From Candidatus Sungbacteria bacterium RIFCSPLOWO2_01_FULL_47_10 (lineage in GTDB: Bacteria > Patescibacteriota > Minisyncoccia > Sungbacterales > GWA2-42-14): a DNA stretch of 7,753 nt. The notes under the pieces were generated by a model. It did no database searches. It saw only the letters and a list, made by a program, of their open reading frames with translations, and was not told the DNA's origin. The DNA is taken from positions 1 to 7,753 of the forward strand of contig MHQO01000030.1 in assembly GCA_001820675.1 (NCBI GenBank), given 5' to 3'. Made by a program: the position numbers and the translations under genes. Positions 5,695 to 7,753 of this stretch are shown here, in pieces; position 1 is the stretch's first letter, and the number at the start of each line of letters is the position of its first letter.

Positions 5695-5723
5695 TTGCTT
5701 TTTGCGAATTTTTCATGTACAGT
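5695..5723 (+). promoter_or_regulatory. Probable promoter of the transglycosylase gene
   Basis: TTGCTT (5695-5700), a 17-nt spacer and TACAGT (5718-5723). The start is predicted near 5730. Both hexamers are partial matches, but the position directly after a terminator supports the call. Confidence 0.45.
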
Positions 5724-5809
5724 ATGAACTAATGAAAGAGGGCTTTCCCGAAGAAATCAAATATCCTGCGGAAGAAAACGGGGGCGAAGAAAAAAGAAAG
5801 GAACATGCC

Positions 5810-6769
5810 ATGACCCGGCGGGATTTTCTCAGGGTTGCGGCAGGGGCGCTTGCGGGCACCGCGGCCGGCGTTACGGCTGAATTCGGCGCTACGGACGCGG
5901 AAGCGGCAGAAAAGAAAAAAGATAATCTGCCCCCCATGAAATACCTGAATCTTTTCGACTATCGTTCGGATGCGGGTGAACTCGATGAAGGCATAATGAA
6001 CGGCCTGAAAAAATATTGGAAGTCGCGATTTAAGGACCCCGAGGATGTTGCGCACGGAATTCTTGCCGAAAGCATCCTCCGCATGAAGCCAGTGGATGGC
6101 ATGTTGGCAAAAGTCTTTAAAAAATACGGCGTACCGGATGTGTCGCGGTATCTTGCCATCATTGAATCGAAATTTCTTCCGCATGCGGTATCCCGTGCTG
6201 GCGCGGTGGGTTATTATCAGTTCATGCCCGATACTGCCCGGAAATACGGACTAAAAACACAATCACCCGATGAGCGCCGCGATCCGATTAAAAGCGCGGA
6301 TGCCGCGGCGCGCTATTTAAAAGACCTCTATAGAGAAACGGGTGATTGGAATCTTGCTTTCTCGCGGTATAACGGAGGATTTGCGGGGCGATACGCCGGT
6401 GAAGCCGAGGACAAAAAAGAACCGATAACGTATGCCGGCTTTCTCGAATATATGCAAAAAGAAATTCAAGATCTCAAAAGATCGCTTCGCTCCGAAGGGG
6501 CATTCACCATTTCGCACACCGCAAAGAAGGGGGATACGATTTCCGGAATCGCGCGAAAATACGGAAAAAAAATTCCTGACCTGATACGGGCAAACGGCCT
6601 TACGAATCCTCATCGTATTGGAATCGGCCAAGAAATTCTTATACCCCTTCATACGGACGAAGAAAAAGAACGCTATTTCAACCGTGCCGTGCGGGGCAAT
6701 AGAGAAAATCTCGAATACGCGCAAAAGTTCAATGCGGTTTTCGAGGTCATCAGGGAAATGAAAAAATAA
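5810..6769 (+). CDS. Tat-exported lytic transglycosylase (SLT domain) with C-terminal LysM
   Basis: A 319-residue peptidoglycan-acting enzyme. The N-terminus MTRRDFLRVAAGALAGTAAG is a twin-arginine signal (RRDFLR at 3-8, then an Ala/Gly-rich core), with a likely cleavage site near residues 30-33, so the protein is exported folded. Residues about 105-200 form an SLT lytic transglycosylase domain: catalytic Glu119 in AIIESKF, AGAVGYYQFMP (130-140), DP(I) at 158-160 and SRYNGG (185-190). Residues 234-279 form one LysM peptidoglycan-binding domain (KKGDTISGIARKYG ... NGL ... IGIGQEILIP), as in MltD-type enzymes. It would cleave glycan strands during wall remodelling. ATG 5810 is chosen for its AAAGGA site 7 nt upstream. 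An in-frame ATG at 5732, close to the predicted transcript start, would add 26 residues ahead of the Tat motif and cannot be excluded. No link to the NAD genes is evident. Confidence 0.9.
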   Translation: MTRRDFLRVAAGALAGTAAGVTAEFGATDAEAAEKKKDNLPPMKYLNLFDYRSDAGELDEGIMNGLKKYWKSRFKDPEDVAHGILAESILRMKPVDGMLAKVFKKYGVPDVSRYLAIIESKFLPHAVSRAGAVGYYQFMPDTARKYGLKTQSPDERRDPIKSADAAARYLKDLYRETGDWNLAFSRYNGGFAGRYAGEAEDKKEPITYAGFLEYMQKEIQDLKRSLRSEGAFTISHTAKKGDTISGIARKYGKKIPDLIRANGLTNPHRIGIGQEILIPLHTDEEKERYFNRAVRGNRENLEYAQKFNAVFEVIREMKK

Positions 6770-6772
6770 AAA

Positions 6773-6800
6773 GCTCCGATTGAACTCGGAGCCGTTTTTT
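6773..6800. terminator. Bidirectional terminator between convergent genes
   Basis: A 7-bp stem GCTCCGA (6773-6779) and TCGGAGC (6786-6792) with a 6-nt loop has a T-run on the plus strand (6795-6801) and A-rich sequence on the other side that becomes a T-run on the minus strand. It can end transcription of both the transglycosylase and the leftward PRPP synthetase/NAPRTase unit. Confidence 0.85.
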
Positions 6801-7008
6801 TATTCAAAAAGGGAACTTACGGATTCTTCGCAGTGAACCCGTAGAATCGCTTCTCCCAGAAGGTCCGTGACCGAGACCGCAATAATCTTCGAATACGGAA
6901 AAATTTCATGCGCGGATGAAAAATCGAATCGGTCACGAATACCTTCTCAATCGGAGAATCTTCGAGGCGCCCGAACGCGGTTCCCGAAAATACTTTTAAT
7001 TCCCGCAC
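6800..7008 (-). pseudogene. Ribose-phosphate pyrophosphokinase C-terminal fragment, frameshifted
   Basis: The minus strand encodes the last ~70 residues of a PRPP synthetase (ribose 5-phosphate + ATP to PRPP), split over two frames. From GTG at 7008 the first frame reads RELKVFSGTAFGRLEDSP, then IEKVFVTDS, matching the family's FSGxAxxRIxxSxIxxVVVTDTI. After a T5 run near 6930 the match moves to the -1 frame: KIIAVSVTDLLGEAILRVH, then EESVSSLFE and TAA at 6802-6800, matching the conserved family end. One extra T would join them. The N-terminal ~240 residues, including the PRPP-binding loop, are absent, and the fragment begins inside the end of the nicotinate phosphoribosyltransferase gene (13-nt overlap), so it cannot be an active enzyme. 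It is a deletion remnant, or less likely a C-terminal extension of the upstream protein with a second homopolymer shift at a G5 run. Confidence 0.75.
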
Positions 7009-7753
7009 GGCAAACCCCCTTTCGGAATGACCATGTGCGGATATTCATTCGGATCATCGTTCATGTACTCGGTAATTCTCGTGATGAGTTCTTTGAGCAC
7101 GGGGCTCGTCCGGACGGGATAATTCGAAATATCGCGGAAGCGCTTCAGTTGGTCAAGAACCCATTCACGCTGGTCGTCGCGAGACGGAATTTCATCATAC
7201 GTTCCGTCGTTCCAAAATTCGTTTAAAAGCGAATCGGCAAAAGCCGCATTCTTCCACGGACATACCGCCATCGGGTCCCGCGAATCGAGCGGCTTGATCG
7301 GACTCGTGATGACATCGCCTATGTAATAGCCGTCTTTGTCCGAATATCGAATGACCTGAAGTCTCCCGGGAAGGGTCGCTTTCCCTTTTGAAGAACACTT
7401 GAGCGTCGGAATCCCCCGAATGATGCATTCTTTAAAAATCACGCCCGCAACGTTCGGAACTTCGGAAAGTAGCTTCGTGCCGACACCGAATCCGAACGAT
7501 CGCGGATGAAGGCGCACGACTTCAGCGATAGATGCCTCGTCGTGGTCTCCGCTTGTCATGATTTTGACATCGGAAAAACCGTTTGTATCGAGCACCGACT
7601 GCGCCCAAACGCTCCATTCGGCAAGCGGACTTGTGTCGATACGCACTGCGCGAAACGCTTTTCTCCGCGCCTCCGAAGTTTTTGCCGCGGCAATCGCATG
7701 TGTAATTCCAAGCGGCATGGAAATCGTGTCCAGAAGAATCGTTGTGCCGTTCG
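6996..7753 (-). CDS. pncB: Nicotinate phosphoribosyltransferase, C-terminal 251 residues; 5' end beyond window
   Basis: NAPRTase joins nicotinate to PRPP to give nicotinate mononucleotide, the salvage entry to NAD, in the cytoplasm. The frame is open from the right edge to TAA at 6998-6996. Family marks in the visible part: LLDTISMPLGITHAI (residues 6-20 of the fragment; usually LxDTYDxxxGxxxAI), RIDTSPLAEWS (37-47), LDTNGFSDVKIMTSGDHDE (54-72), FGFGVGTKLL (86-95), and later PGRLQVIRYSDKDG and YPVRTSPVLKELI near the end. The RIDSGDLA block normally seen is RIDTSPLA here, losing the Gly-Asp, a change in an active-site segment. The last residues run into sequence shared with the PRPP synthetase fragment; a G5 run at 7016-7020 marks where the two frames could join. 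The internal ATG at 7718 is not the start, since homology continues upstream. Confidence 0.88.
   Translation of the reverse strand, partial: NGTTILLDTISMPLGITHAIAAAKTSEARRKAFRAVRIDTSPLAEWSVWAQSVLDTNGFSDVKIMTSGDHDEASIAEVVRLHPRSFGFGVGTKLLSEVPNVAGVIFKECIIRGIPTLKCSSKGKATLPGRLQVIRYSDKDGYYIGDVITSPIKPLDSRDPMAVCPWKNAAFADSLLNEFWNDGTYDEIPSRDDQREWVLDQLKRFRDISNYPVRTSPVLKELITRITEYMNDDPNEYPHMVIPKGGLPCGN

Noticed and set aside
5702..5809. TTG start at 5702 for the transglycosylase
   Set aside because: It lies upstream of the predicted transcription start and would bury the Tat motif; ATG 5810 has a good ribosome site.
6922..6936. Programmed -1 frameshift in the PRPP synthetase fragment
   Set aside because: The T5 run does not form a proper X XXY YYZ slippery heptamer in the incoming frame (ATT to GAT in the P site mismatches), and the product would lack the active site in any case.
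1..7753. CRISPR arrays, tRNA or rRNA genes, insertion sequences
   Set aside because: No regularly spaced repeats, cloverleaf-forming segments, transposase motifs or terminal inverted repeats were seen.

Overview
The window is a bacterial chromosome segment, most likely from a Patescibacteria/CPR-type or similarly streamlined genome. The grounds are an inference: short intergenic spaces, an apparently leaderless transcript, several divergent or reduced enzymes and remnant genes. Base composition looks balanced, and TGA, TAA and TAG all act as stops (standard code 11). The theme is NAD metabolism. At least three of the genes (quinolinate synthase, NAD kinase, nicotinate phosphoribosyltransferase) make or salvage NAD(P). 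A nucleoside-deoxyribosyltransferase-like/Nudix fusion and remnants of an ADP-ribosylglycohydrolase and a PRPP synthetase fit the same pathway.

Layout. Positions 1-633 (minus) hold the N-terminal part of a divergent nadA, cut by the window edge. Positions 789-2180 (minus) hold an FAD-dependent, malate:quinone-oxidoreductase-like enzyme. It is preceded at 2232-2348 by a 38-codon ORF that reads as the N-terminus of an ADP-ribosylglycohydrolase and then stops. The oxidoreductase unit and nadA each have a TTGACA-N16 promoter followed, exactly 5 nt after the -10 box, by the same palindrome TAGTGTA-N5-TACACTA, so one repressor very probably controls both. A divergent promoter reusing the same -35 region drives NAD kinase (2458-3330, plus), whose predicted transcript begins at or next to its ATG. 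Next come a radical SAM protein (3430-4359, plus), the NDT-like/Nudix fusion (4464-5627, plus) and a Tat-exported lytic transglycosylase with a LysM domain (5810-6769, plus). Each of these three has its own promoter and is followed by a hairpin terminator.

From the right edge, nicotinate phosphoribosyltransferase (6996-7753, minus, 5' end missing) runs leftward. Its end overlaps a frameshifted C-terminal fragment of ribose-phosphate pyrophosphokinase (6800-7008, minus). A bidirectional terminator lies between this and the transglycosylase.

Reading the genes together (inference): NadA gives the de novo entry, with the Mqo-like flavoenzyme a candidate supplier of its substrate. NAPRTase gives salvage and NAD kinase makes NADP. 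The NDT-like/Nudix protein could cleave NAD- or ADP-ribose-type nucleotides back to AMP and ribose phosphate. The two remnants suggest the locus once had, or has in relatives, DraG-type ADP-ribose removal and PRPP regeneration. The strongest new signal is the duplicated promoter-operator module, whose regulator is not in the window.
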